A DNA stretch of 8,955 nucleotides, taken from a bacterium. GTDB lineage: Bacteria > ARS69. A program made the position numbers and the translations under genes. How positions within the stretch are numbered: the stretch's first letter is position 1; each line of letters opens with the position of its first letter. The stretch is taken from positions 1 through 8,955 of the forward strand of contig JALGZO010000368.1 in NCBI GenBank assembly GCA_025774865.1, given 5' to 3'. Positions 1-6,460 of the stretch are shown piece by piece. The notes under the pieces are model-generated. The model was not told where the DNA came from, did not search any database, and worked only from the letters and a program-made list of their open reading frames with translations.

Positions 1-1625
1 GAGAACGGGGGGTCGGTCGGCTCGCCGGCTTCGTCGAGAGACGTGTCCTTGTCGATGAACAGCTCACACGCGCCCGAGCCGTCGTCGATCGTGACCGTTC
101 CGTCGAACCCCGGCGCGGGCCACGTCCCGGCGACGATCGCCACCTCGCGAAGCTCCACGAGCTCTCCTTCCCAGGTCTCGCCGAGAGTGGCGAGCTGGTT
201 CGTCGTGAGCACGATCGGGGTCGGGGGCGCGCCGCCCTGGCTCTGCACGGTGATCGCCCCCGTGGAAGGATCGACAAAGGTCTGACCCTGGAGGGTGTTC
301 ACGAAGCCCGTGACGAGAACGTTGTCGCCGAGGACCACCTCCGGCGATTGAACGCCCGTCTGCAGAATCATGAGTCCGCCGGTGGCGTCCTGAATGAAGA
401 ACTGATTGTCGATCGTGCTGAGCGTGTCGGTATCGACGGTCACGATTCCCTGCACCGTGACGGTCTGGAAGAGCATGAGGGGGAAGCCCTGCGCGTCGTC
501 CTCGTTCACCTGGGCGATCGGGATCGAGAAGAGCGACGTGGACTCGATGAAGATGGGGCTGGACCACGCCTTGTCGCCGTCGGACTGGGACACGATCACC
601 TGATAGTAGAAGTCGCCCGGACCCGGCGTGTCGAACGTCGTCCAGTTGATCGACCCGGCGCTGCCGGTCTGCCTGATGAGCGTGGCGTTCCGGTAGAGAC
701 GCGCGTTCGCGAAGCCGTTGTCGATCGCCGACGCCTCCACCACGAACATGATCGAATCGGCGTCCGTGGAGTACTCGCTCCCCATCCAGTTGCCGTCGGC
801 GGTGAACTTCAGCGAGATCCGGTCGGTGACGGGACTGACCTCCATGGCGAACGTCCGTCGGGCGGCCATGGCATCGAGCACGTCTTGCTTCGTGAGGGCG
901 GTCGCCCACACGCCCGTGAGGGGGATGTTGCCAGCGTTGTTCGCCTGATCACCCCAACCTCCCTCGTGGTTGTCCTGGTTGCCCAGGGCGCCGATGTGCC
1001 ACCCCTTGCCCAACGCCTCGAAGTACTCGCTCTCGTAGTCCGCGGAGCGCTTGCCGTTGATGACCTCGATGAACTGCATCCCCTGGTCGCCAGTCGAGTC
1101 GTACGCGAAGTCCTGAAACTGCGCCCAGGGTCCTTGGCCGGATCCGCTGTACGGATGGTTGAACCCCGCGACGAGCGGGTTTCCGAAGCGGTCATTGTTG
1201 TTGGCGATCAAGGCATAGGTGGCGGGCAGGTCGTACCGGAACACGCCCTGGTCGAGAACACCGATGAATTCCCAGATATTCACGTGCCCGAAGGCTCCGG
1301 GAACGCTCGTGGAGAGGCTGCCGTGCTCCTGGCCGGCGAGCGCGACGAAGACGCCGTTCTGCGTGAAATTATTGGCCGAACTCAGCAGCTGGCTGTATTC
1401 GGACGCGGACAAGTAGTGGGAGTGGTCGGTCACCGACAGGATGTCGATGCCGGCCGTGTCACGCGCGTACGCGAACGCTTCGTCCGGCGGCCCCGAGTTG
1501 GGTCCCTGGGCGTCGGAGGAGAACGTGGTGTGGGAGTGGAAATTGCCGTAGTACAGCGTGTACTGGGCGGCTGCCGGGGCGGCGAGCGGCGCGATCACGA
1601 GGGCGGCCAGGGCGAGTTGCCGCAT
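1..1625 (-). CDS. Secreted PHP-domain metallohydrolase with C-terminal OB-fold-like region (3' end outside window)
   Basis: About 541 residues are visible, and the reading frame is still open at base 1. The ATG at 1625 is preceded by AGGAG at good spacing. The first 20 residues form a signal peptide: a hydrophobic core ending in APAAA, then QY, so the mature protein is exported. Residues about 25-260 are a PHP domain (CehA/McbA-like) with all the expected metal ligands: H30-S-H32 in FHSHTTFSSDA, D67-H68 in SVTDHSH, E100 in GQEHG, H157 in FNHPYSG, and D218-N-H220 in GNQDNHEGG. PHP proteins are multinuclear metal phosphoesterases or hydrolases; the substrate here is unknown. Residues about 265-362 look like a beta-sandwich (Ig-like). 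From about 368 on, the pattern VTVQGIVTV, FFIQDATGGLMI and VLGDNVLVTGFV is that of secreted OB-fold modules found with extracellular nucleases and phosphoesterases. It lies downstream of dnaK on the same strand but behind a hairpin, so it is probably a separate transcription unit. Confidence 0.85.
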   Translation of the reverse strand, partial: MRQLALAALVIAPLAAPAAAQYTLYYGNFHSHTTFSSDAQGPNSGPPDEAFAYARDTAGIDILSVTDHSHYLSASEYSQLLSSANNFTQNGVFVALAGQEHGSLSTSVPGAFGHVNIWEFIGVLDQGVFRYDLPATYALIANNNDRFGNPLVAGFNHPYSGSGQGPWAQFQDFAYDSTGDQGMQFIEVINGKRSADYESEYFEALGKGWHIGALGNQDNHEGGWGDQANNAGNIPLTGVWATALTKQDVLDAMAARRTFAMEVSPVTDRISLKFTADGNWMGSEYSTDADSIMFVVEASAIDNGFANARLYRNATLIRQTGSAGSINWTTFDTPGPGDFYYQVIVSQSDGDKAWSSPIFIESTSLFSIPIAQVNEDDAQGFPLMLFQTVTVQGIVTVDTDTLSTIDNQFFIQDATGGLMILQTGVQSPEVVLGDNVLVTGFVNTLQGQTFVDPSTGAITVQSQGGAPPTPIVLTTNQLATLGETWEGELVELREVAIVAGTWPAPGFDGTVTIDDGSGACELFIDKDTSLDEAGEPTDPPF

Positions 1626-1679
1626 GAGGAGCTCCTGGTGGCGATCGTCGGGGCTCCGACGAGGACGAAACCCCGCCCC

Positions 1680-1685
1680 ACTATA
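1680..1685 (-). promoter_or_regulatory. Possible -10 element for the PHP gene
   Basis: Read on the minus strand this is TATAGT, a five-of-six match to TATAAT. It lies about 55 bases before the PHP start codon and downstream of the dnaK terminator hairpin. It sits in a small AT-richer patch (TTTTGCGATATAGT) inside very GC-rich DNA. No good -35 hexamer is visible at 16-18 bases, so this is only a weak promoter prediction. Confidence 0.3.
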
Positions 1686-1720
1686 TCGCAAAAGCGCCCC
1701 GGGCGGGTCGTGGCCGCACG

Positions 1721-1751
1721 AAACGGGCCGGAGCCCGTGAGGGCCCGGCCC
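1721..1751 (-). terminator. Hairpin terminator after dnaK
   Basis: On the minus strand, 18 bases past the dnaK stop codon, GGGCCGG (1745-1751) pairs with CCGGCCC (1725-1731) and GCCC (1741-1744) pairs with GGGC (1733-1736). This gives an 11-bp stem with one bulged T and a four-base loop (TCAC). It is followed by G and then TTT, a short U-tract. The stem is very stable, but the weak U-tract means termination may be partial. Confidence 0.7.
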
Positions 1752-1768
1752 GGCGTCTTCAGGCTTGA

Positions 1769-3670
1769 CTACTTCTTGTCCTCGTCCACCACTTCGAAGT
1801 CGGCGTCGACGGCCTGGTCGTCATCCTTCCCCGGCGTCTCGGTGTCGCCCGCCGGCGCGTCCGGCGCGTCCGTCTTCGCGTACATCTTTCCGGCTTCCTC
1901 GTGCCAGATCTTCTGGAGCGCGTCCGACGCTTCCTTCACGGCGGCGTCGCTCTCGCCTTTGAGGGCCTCCTTCACCTTCTCGCAGCCTTCCTCGAGGCGC
2001 TTTCTCGAGTCGGCGTCGAGCTTGTCGCCGAGCTCCGCCATCTGCTTTTCGGTCTGGTAGACGGACTGGTCCGCGTTGTTGCGAATCTCGACCTTCTCTC
2101 GACGCTCCTTGTCTTCCCCGGCGTGCGCCTCGGCGTCCTTCATCATCTTGTCGATCTCGGCATCGGAGAGCCCGCTCGATGCCTCGATGTGGATGGACTG
2201 CTCCTTGTTGGTCGCTTTGTCCTTCGCCGTGACTTGCAAGATGCCGTTCGCGTCGATGTCGAAGGTCACTTCGATCTGAGGTATGCCGCGCGGCGCCGGC
2301 GGGATGCCCGTCAGGTGGAACTTCCCGATCGACTTGTTGTCGATCGCCATGTCGCGCTCGCCCTGTAGCACGTGAATCTCCACCTCGGGCTGGTTGTCCG
2401 AAGCGGTCGAGAAGGTCTGACTCTTGCGCACCGGAATCGTCGTGTTGCGCTCGATCAGTTTCGTGCCTACGCCGCCCAGCGTCTCGATACCGAGCGAGAG
2501 TGGGGTGACGTCGAGAAGCAGGACGTCCTTCTGTTCGCCCGAGAGGACCCCGCCCTGGATCGCGGCCCCGATCGCGACGACCTCGTCCGGGTTCACGCCG
2601 CGATGCGGCTCCTTCCCGAAGAGTTCCTTGGCGATCGCCTGCACCTTGGGGATCCGCGTCGATCCGCCGACGAGGATGATTTCGTCGATGTCGGCCGAGC
2701 TCAGACCCGCGTCACTGAGGGCCGCCAGGCACGGATCCTTCACGCGATCGAAGAGCTTGTCGCAGATGCGCTCGAACTCCGCCCGGCTGAGCTTGACATT
2801 CAAGTGCTTCGGGCCGGTGGTGTCGGCCGTGACGAACGGGAGATTGACTTCCGTCTCCGGCGTCGTGGACAGCTCGCACTTGGCCTTCTCCGCGGCCTCC
2901 TTGAGGCGCTGGAGGGCCATCGAGTCGTTTCGGAGATCGTTGCCCGGGTTGTCCTTCAGGAACTGTTCCGCGAGCCAGTCGATGATCTCCTGGTCGAAGT
3001 CGTCGCCACCGAGGTGACCGTCGCCGTTCGACGCCTTGACCTCGAAGACACCCTCGCCGAGCTCCAGAATGGAGATGTCGAAGGTCCCGCCGCCCAGGTC
3101 GAACACGGCGACCTTCTCTTCCTTCTTCTTGTCGAGGCCGTACGCGAGCGACGCGGCGGTCGGCTCGTTGATGATGCGCTTCACATCCAGACCGGCGATG
3201 CGGCCGGCGTCCTTCGTCGCCTGGCGCTGCGCATCGTTGAAGTAGGCCGGGACGGTGATGACCGCCTCGGTCACCTTCTGCCCGAGGAAGTCCTCGGCCG
3301 TCTGCTTCATCTTCTGCAGAATCAACGCGGAGATCTCGGGCGGCGACTGTGTCTTGCCACCGATCTCGACGCGAGCGTCTCCATTACTTCCCTTGACGAC
3401 CTTGTACGGGACCTCGGAGATCTCGGTGCCGACCTCGTCGTACTGACGCCCCATGAAGCGCTTGATCGAGTAAACGGTGTGGTCGGGATTCGTGACCGCT
3501 TGGCGTTTCGCGATCTGTCCGACGAGTCGCTCGCCGTCCTTGCCGAAGCCGACGACGGAGGGCGTGGTCCGCTGCCCCTCGGAGTTGGGAATCACGACCG
3601 GGTTGCCGCCCTCGAGGACGGCCACGCACGAGTTCGTGGTTCCGAGGTCGATGCCGATGATCTTTCCCAT
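1769..3670 (-). CDS. dnaK: Molecular chaperone DnaK (Hsp70)
   Basis: This is a 633-residue cytosolic Hsp70 chaperone. It binds exposed hydrophobic peptide segments in an ATP-driven cycle with DnaJ and GrpE. The start is the ATG at 3670, giving [15 protein letters not shown], with a strong AGGGGGAGT ribosome site (3676-3684). The frame stays open for 57 more codons upstream, but that extension is not DnaK-like. The three Hsp70 signatures are present: IDLGTTNS at 7-14, [13 protein letters not shown] at 190-202 and [13 protein letters not shown] at 332-344. Threonine 196 matches the autophosphorylated threonine of E. coli DnaK. The interdomain linker [13 protein letters not shown] (382-394) leads into the substrate-binding domain, and the helical lid ends in the usual acidic tail ([12 protein letters not shown]). 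Length is normal and no key residue is missing. grpE, dnaJ and hrcA are not adjacent; the upstream neighbour is a divergent polysaccharide operon. I found no CIRCE operator (TTAGCACTC-N9-GAGTGCTAA) and no clear heat-shock promoter. Confidence 0.99.
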   Translation of the reverse strand: MGKIIGIDLGTTNSCVAVLEGGNPVVIPNSEGQRTTPSVVGFGKDGERLVGQIAKRQAVTNPDHTVYSIKRFMGRQYDEVGTEISEVPYKVVKGSNGDARVEIGGKTQSPPEISALILQKMKQTAEDFLGQKVTEAVITVPAYFNDAQRQATKDAGRIAGLDVKRIINEPTAASLAYGLDKKKEEKVAVFDLGGGTFDISILELGEGVFEVKASNGDGHLGGDDFDQEIIDWLAEQFLKDNPGNDLRNDSMALQRLKEAAEKAKCELSTTPETEVNLPFVTADTTGPKHLNVKLSRAEFERICDKLFDRVKDPCLAALSDAGLSSADIDEIILVGGSTRIPKVQAIAKELFGKEPHRGVNPDEVVAIGAAIQGGVLSGEQKDVLLLDVTPLSLGIETLGGVGTKLIERNTTIPVRKSQTFSTASDNQPEVEIHVLQGERDMAIDNKSIGKFHLTGIPPAPRGIPQIEVTFDIDANGILQVTAKDKATNKEQSIHIEASSGLSDAEIDKMMKDAEAHAGEDKERREKVEIRNNADQSVYQTEKQMAELGDKLDADSRKRLEEGCEKVKEALKGESDAAVKEASDALQKIWHEEAGKMYAKTDAPDAPAGDTETPGKDDDQAVDADFEVVDEDKK

Positions 3671-3866
3671 GTCAAACTCCCCCTGATGGGTTTCGCGATC
3701 TGGTTCGTCTCTGAACAATCGTCTCGCAAGAGGCGTGCCGCGGGGACCACGCCCCGTCGTGCGCCGTAACTCTGTATGATGGTGTAGATTGCGGATCCTG
3801 CCGGCCGGGCCGTCCGGGGTCGGCCTGCCGGCGGGTGCCATTCTGGCCGTCGCCTTGGCAGAGCTT

Positions 3867-3900
3867 GGGAGCGGGCTGGCAGCCTCGTGGCCCGCTCTCC
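3867..3900. repeat. Strong inverted repeat (hairpin) upstream of dnaK
   Basis: GAGCGGGC (3869-3876) and GCCCGCTC (3890-3897) form a perfect 8-bp stem with a 13-base loop. Two more G-C pairs extend it (3867-3868 with 3899-3900) across one bulged base. No U-tract follows on either strand, so it is not a standard terminator. It could be a leader structure in a long dnaK 5' UTR, or simply a chance product of GC-rich DNA. Confidence 0.6.
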
Positions 3901-3930
3901 CCGGGGAGCGGCGGGTGTCCGACGGCGCTT

Positions 3931-3969
3931 CCCGAGCCCGAGCCCGAGTCCGACCGGCCGGACCGGCCG
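3931..3969. repeat. Short GC-rich tandem repeats
   Basis: CCCGAG occurs three times in perfect tandem (3931-3948). A degraded unit follows, then two tandem copies of the 9-mer GACCGGCCG (3952-3960 and 3961-3969). The units contain the palindrome CGGCCG. This is simple-sequence DNA, probably produced by replication slippage, outside any credible gene. Confidence 0.7.
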
Positions 3970-4040
3970 ACGCGGCGGGTCGACGGTGGCGGCGGGCGGA
4001 GCCCCGCGATTCGGGTGGACGGCGGTTGCGTCGCGTGAGC

Positions 4041-4170
4041 TTGCTTGGTCCATGTTGGTACTATTTGCAATGTATGTCTTCGCAAATATATGCAAATGTT
4101 ATGACGGTTACTTTTTGATCGGTGAATGCAACTTGCTCCTTGGATCGTGTCCATCAGAAGTGATATCCTA
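4041..4170. promoter_or_regulatory. AT-rich island with GCAAAT half-site repeats, probable control region
   Basis: By hand count 51 of 130 bases are G or C (39%), and 19 of 60 over 4061-4120 (32%), in a window that is otherwise strongly GC-rich. ATTTGCA (4063-4069) is the exact inverse of TGCAAAT (4091-4097). A further GCAAAT at 4082-4087 lies exactly 10 bases before the GCAAAT at 4092-4097, so two direct copies sit on one helical face. Minus-strand TATATT (4085-4090) and plus-strand TATATG (4087-4092) overlap the repeats and could act as -10 elements. The island lies 110-240 bases before the first gene of the rightward operon. I infer a promoter with protein-binding sites; the factor is unknown. 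Confidence 0.5.
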
Positions 4171-4280
4171 GGGATCCTGCCGCCCCACGGGTCGTTTTCG
4201 ATTCCCGTCGGCTCGGGAGGATCAGCCGCGAGAGCACTCGCCGAGAATCATCCGGCCTGACATCGGAGCTGTCGAACACC

Positions 4281-4988
4281 ATGGATGTCGTACCTCACGT
4301 GATTATGATGCTAGGAGCGCCGCCGCAATTTCTCAGCGGATTCACGTGGGGCGATGTCGTCTGGCTGCTCCTTGTCGTGATTCTCCTCGTCGGCGGAATC
4401 GTCGCGTCGTGGCGACAGAAGCGAATCGCGGTGGAGAAGGACCTCGCGATCCTGCGCTCCACGTCATTGCCCACGTACCGCCAGACGTTGCGGCAAATCC
4501 AACGGGAGCTGGATCGCGCCCGCCGCTTCTCTCGCCCGCTCACCATGGTTGTCGTGCGAGTGGAGAATTACGAGCGGCTGGAGGTCGGTTACGGACGGCG
4601 CCGGGAAGACCCCCGTCAGCGTGAGTCGCGACTCATCGCCGCGTGCGGCAGTCGGATCATGTTTGCGCACGTCGGTCTCATCCTCCAGGAGGGCCTGCGG
4701 GAGATGGACCTCGTCACGCTCGACGTCGTCGGGCGACGGTACGTGGTAGTGCTTCCCGAGTGCGCCCGGTCGGAGGCGTCGAGTCTCGTAACGCGCCTGG
4801 AGAGGCTGGTGCGACGGGGTACCGGCGTCGGAATCGAGAGCGGCGTCGCCGAGGTGGGCGCCGATGGACTGATTGTGAGCGACTTGCTCACGAAAGCCAC
4901 GGAACGGTGCGAGAACGGCGGAAAGGAAGAGATCCTTTCCGAGCCCTCTGACGAGGTAGTGGCCGGGAAGTCCCGGATGTTGGCCTAG
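4281..4988 (+). CDS. One-TM protein with degenerate GGDEF domain, putative c-di-GMP-responsive factor
   Basis: This 235-residue protein has a single membrane segment at about 25-43 (VVWLLLVVILLVGGIVA) followed by a basic stop-transfer stretch. A short helical linker leads to a cytoplasmic domain at about 73-210 that follows the GGDEF fold. ELDRARRFSRPLTMVVVRVENYE (split across 76-98) matches the start of diguanylate cyclases (RARR..RPLSLLMLDIDHFK). R140-E-M-D143-LV then GRRYVVVLPE match the RxxD-(5)-GGDEFVVLLPE segment, and GIESGVA plus LIVSDLLTKATE match the end. The catalytic GGDEF signature is replaced by VGRRY (150-154), and the metal-binding D-x-D of the first strand is V-R-V-E. It should therefore not make c-di-GMP. 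The inhibitory-site RxxD is kept, so it may bind c-di-GMP as PelD does. The ATG at 4281 has GGAG (4265-4268) at 12 bases, a little long. It is the first gene of the rightward operon. No exact family is assigned. Confidence 0.75.
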   Translation: MDVVPHVIMMLGAPPQFLSGFTWGDVVWLLLVVILLVGGIVASWRQKRIAVEKDLAILRSTSLPTYRQTLRQIQRELDRARRFSRPLTMVVVRVENYERLEVGYGRRREDPRQRESRLIAACGSRIMFAHVGLILQEGLREMDLVTLDVVGRRYVVVLPECARSEASSLVTRLERLVRRGTGVGIESGVAEVGADGLIVSDLLTKATERCENGGKEEILSEPSDEVVAGKSRMLA

Positions 4989-5038
4989 CCGCACCCGGGC
5001 GGTCGTCCTGCGCCCCGACGGATCTTCCGCATCGAATG

Positions 5039-5063
5039 CCGTCTCGTGAACGAGAGACGGAGG
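5039..5063 (+). promoter_or_regulatory. Hairpin overlapping the ribosome site of the sugar transferase gene
   Basis: CCGTCTC (5039-5045) and GAGACGG (5054-5060) form a perfect 7-bp stem with an 8-base loop. The 3' arm includes the first bases of the GGAGG ribosome site (5059-5063), which lies five bases before the ATG at 5069. The stem could partly hide the ribosome site. An alternative pairing, CTCGT (5043-5047) with ACGAG (5050-5054), has only a two-base loop. The ribosome site is the reason for choosing the ATG at 5069 over the in-frame ATG at 5036. Confidence 0.45.
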
Positions 5064-5068
5064 GTTGC

Positions 5069-5752
5069 ATGCGATTCATTTCAATGGTGACGGCGGCACC
5101 GCACCGGCGCCCCTGGTACGAAAGGCAAGGTCGGCGCCCGCTGCCGGTGGAAACGGACGAGATCCGCTACAAGCGGATCATGGACGTGATCCTCGCCTTG
5201 ATAGTGCTCCCGGCGGTGCTTCCCCTCCTCGCCCTGTGTGCGGCCGCGATTCGGCTCGACACTCCGGGTTCGATCTTCTTCATGCAGGAACGTACCGGCC
5301 AGGGAGGGCGTCGCTTCCGCATGTTCAAGTTGCGGACGATGGTTCAGAACGCGCACGAGATCAAAGACCAGTTCGCGTACCTGAACGATCTCAAGGCTCC
5401 GGATTTCAAGATCCTGGATGATCCGCGCGTCACGCGCGTCGGGCGAGTCCTGCGCAAGACGAGCCTCGACGAGCTTCCGCAGGTCTTCAACGTGCTGCGG
5501 GGCGACATGACGTTCGTCGGGCCTCGGCCTACGTCGTTCAGCTCCTCCACGTACAGCGACTGGCATACCGCTCGACTCGAGGCGAAGTCCGGCATCACGG
5601 GCCTCTGGCAGGTATCCGGGCGAAACGACCTCGAGTTCGACGAGCGGGTCCGTCTCGATATCGCCTATCAGAGACATCAGTGCATGTGGCTGGACCTCCA
5701 GATCCTGGCCCGGACCGTGGTCGCCGTGATCACGCGAAGGGGGGCCAACTGA
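5069..5752 (+). CDS. Undecaprenyl-phosphate sugar phosphotransferase (monotopic phosphoglycosyl transferase, Bac_transf family)
   Basis: This protein of 227 residues would transfer a sugar phosphate from a nucleotide sugar to undecaprenyl phosphate on the inner face of the membrane, the first step of repeat-unit assembly. The family pattern is complete: [20 protein letters not shown] at 34-53 (basic start of the re-entrant membrane helix), [16 protein letters not shown] then FKLRTM, the catalytic D134-E135 in [22 protein letters not shown] at 145-154, and [12 protein letters not shown] at 176-187, ending [14 protein letters not shown]. It is the short form, close to PglC and the C-terminal part of WcaJ. 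It lacks the four N-terminal TM helices and CoA-binding-like domain of the long enzymes. About 30 basic, proline-containing residues precede the membrane helix. The start at 5069 has GGAGG five bases upstream; a start at 5036 would add 11 residues with no good ribosome site. The sugar cannot be told from sequence alone. Confidence 0.93.
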   Translation: MRFISMVTAAPHRRPWYERQGRRPLPVETDEIRYKRIMDVILALIVLPAVLPLLALCAAAIRLDTPGSIFFMQERTGQGGRRFRMFKLRTMVQNAHEIKDQFAYLNDLKAPDFKILDDPRVTRVGRVLRKTSLDELPQVFNVLRGDMTFVGPRPTSFSSSTYSDWHTARLEAKSGITGLWQVSGRNDLEFDERVRLDIAYQRHQCMWLDLQILARTVVAVITRRGAN

Positions 5753-5800
5753 TCCCCTGACGCACGATCGTCTCGACTCGCCCCGAGAGGATTCGGCCGG

Positions 5801-6460
5801 ATGGACCCGGATACGACACCCGATCACGTGATCGTCCCAGTATCTCCAGATCGTGTGAGGCTCGATGAAGCGGCTGGTCGAGAGCGGCTGCTCCGATACT
5901 CGCGCCGCCTCGATTGGCGGTTCCTGCTTCCCGATCCCCACCTCGGCCGGGTCGCTCTCCTCGGGGAAGCCGATCCGATCCTCGTCGAGGCACTCCGAGA
6001 GTTCAGCGACTCGTTCTTTCGATTGGAGCGCGGGACGGAGTGGATCGGCGATCGCGAGAACGGCTGCGACGTCGTCGTCGTGCGGTCGCTCCAACGGGAG
6101 GCTCTCGCGACGGCGTCGCGTCTCCTTCGCGAGGGCGGCTTCCTGTACTGGGAGATCGGCCCGGACCGCCCTGGCCGCTTCCCCTCGTCGGCCGAGTTCC
6201 GCAGCCTTCTCCAGGAGCTGGGTTTCCGGGGCGTCCGGCCCCACTGGCACCGGCCGAGCTTCCGCGCGTGCTTGGAGATCGTTCCCCTTCGCGACGAAGA
6301 AATGATCAGCTACGTACTCGGGCGAAGGGCGGGCAGCTGGCGCGGCGCGGCCCGGCTCGCCGTCGGGCGAAGTTTGCGTCGTCTCGGGCTCCTGAGACTT
6401 CTCGTGCCGTGCTGGAGCGTCGTGGCCTGCCTCGACCCCGGGAGGCAGGCGGACGAGTGA
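5801..6460 (+). CDS. Methyltransferase-like protein of unknown function
   Basis: The protein has 219 residues and no signal peptide. GAGAGGA (5785-5791) lies nine bases before the ATG. Residues about 38-160 read like a reduced class I methyltransferase (Rossmann) core. LGRVALLGEADPILVEAL (48-65) stands where the SAM-binding glycine loop would be; CDVVVVRSL (89-97) matches strand 4; ASRLLREGGFLYWEIGP (105-121) matches the typical RLLRPGG.LY.E segment. LLQELGFRGVRPHWHRPSF (136-154) matches the distal part. The glycine loop has only LLGEADP rather than GxGxG, so SAM binding is doubtful. After about 165 comes a basic, partly hydrophobic tail (RLGLLRLLVPCWSVVACL) that could lie on the membrane. 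It overlaps the following kinase gene by four bases, so the two products probably work together. A catalytic methyltransferase on a glycan intermediate is possible, and so is a non-catalytic partner. Confidence 0.6.
   Translation: MDPDTTPDHVIVPVSPDRVRLDEAAGRERLLRYSRRLDWRFLLPDPHLGRVALLGEADPILVEALREFSDSFFRLERGTEWIGDRENGCDVVVVRSLQREALATASRLLREGGFLYWEIGPDRPGRFPSSAEFRSLLQELGFRGVRPHWHRPSFRACLEIVPLRDEEMISYVLGRRAGSWRGAARLAVGRSLRRLGLLRLLVPCWSVVACLDPGRQADE

Larger units (their letters stand above)
3671..4280. other. Divergent intergenic region between dnaK and the polysaccharide operon
   Basis: These 610 bases have no reading frame I believe. The open frames here have no good ribosome site and their translations are low-complexity Arg/Pro/Gly/Ala. 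The left part (to about 4035) is very GC-rich and repetitive, with a hairpin at 3867-3900 and tandem repeats at 3931-3969. The next stretch (about 4041-4170) drops sharply to AT-rich sequence and is the likely promoter/operator area. The final part (4171-4280) returns to high GC and includes an imperfect hairpin, ACGGGTCG-TTTT-CGATTCCCGT, at 4187-4208. The region must hold promoters for both dnaK and the rightward operon, but I cannot place a confident -35/-10 pair for either. Confidence 0.75.

Noticed and set aside
348-2060. Long plus-strand open frame (570 codons) opposite the PHP gene and the dnaK 3' end
   Set aside because: It crosses two real genes and a terminator in antisense, and its translation is Arg/Val/Gly-rich with no recognisable motif. 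It is open because of strong GC bias at third codon positions.
2372-3769. Long plus-strand open frame (465 codons) antisense to dnaK
   Set aside because: dnaK is certain; the antisense translation has no family features and no ribosome site.
3671-3841. Upstream extension of DnaK by 57 residues
   Set aside because: The extension lacks any DnaK similarity, while the internal ATG at 3670 has a strong ribosome site and gives the canonical N-terminus.
4056-4069. Possible sigma-54 promoter (TGG...TTTGCA) before the rightward operon
   Set aside because: The GG and GC elements are eight bases apart instead of the required ten.
3672-4154. Small open frames on either strand in the intergenic region
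   Set aside because: Translations are Arg/Pro/Ser-rich, run through tandem repeats and the AT-rich island, and have no good ribosome sites.
3793-4182. 11-base direct repeat GGATCCTGCCG at 3793-3803 and 4172-4182
   Set aside because: The match is exact but short, flanks nothing mobile, and the neighbouring bases do not match; chance is likely.
4995-5015. Terminator between the GGDEF-like and sugar transferase genes (GGGCG...CGCCC)
   Set aside because: The stem is only five base pairs with a nine-base loop and no U-tract, so read-through is expected.
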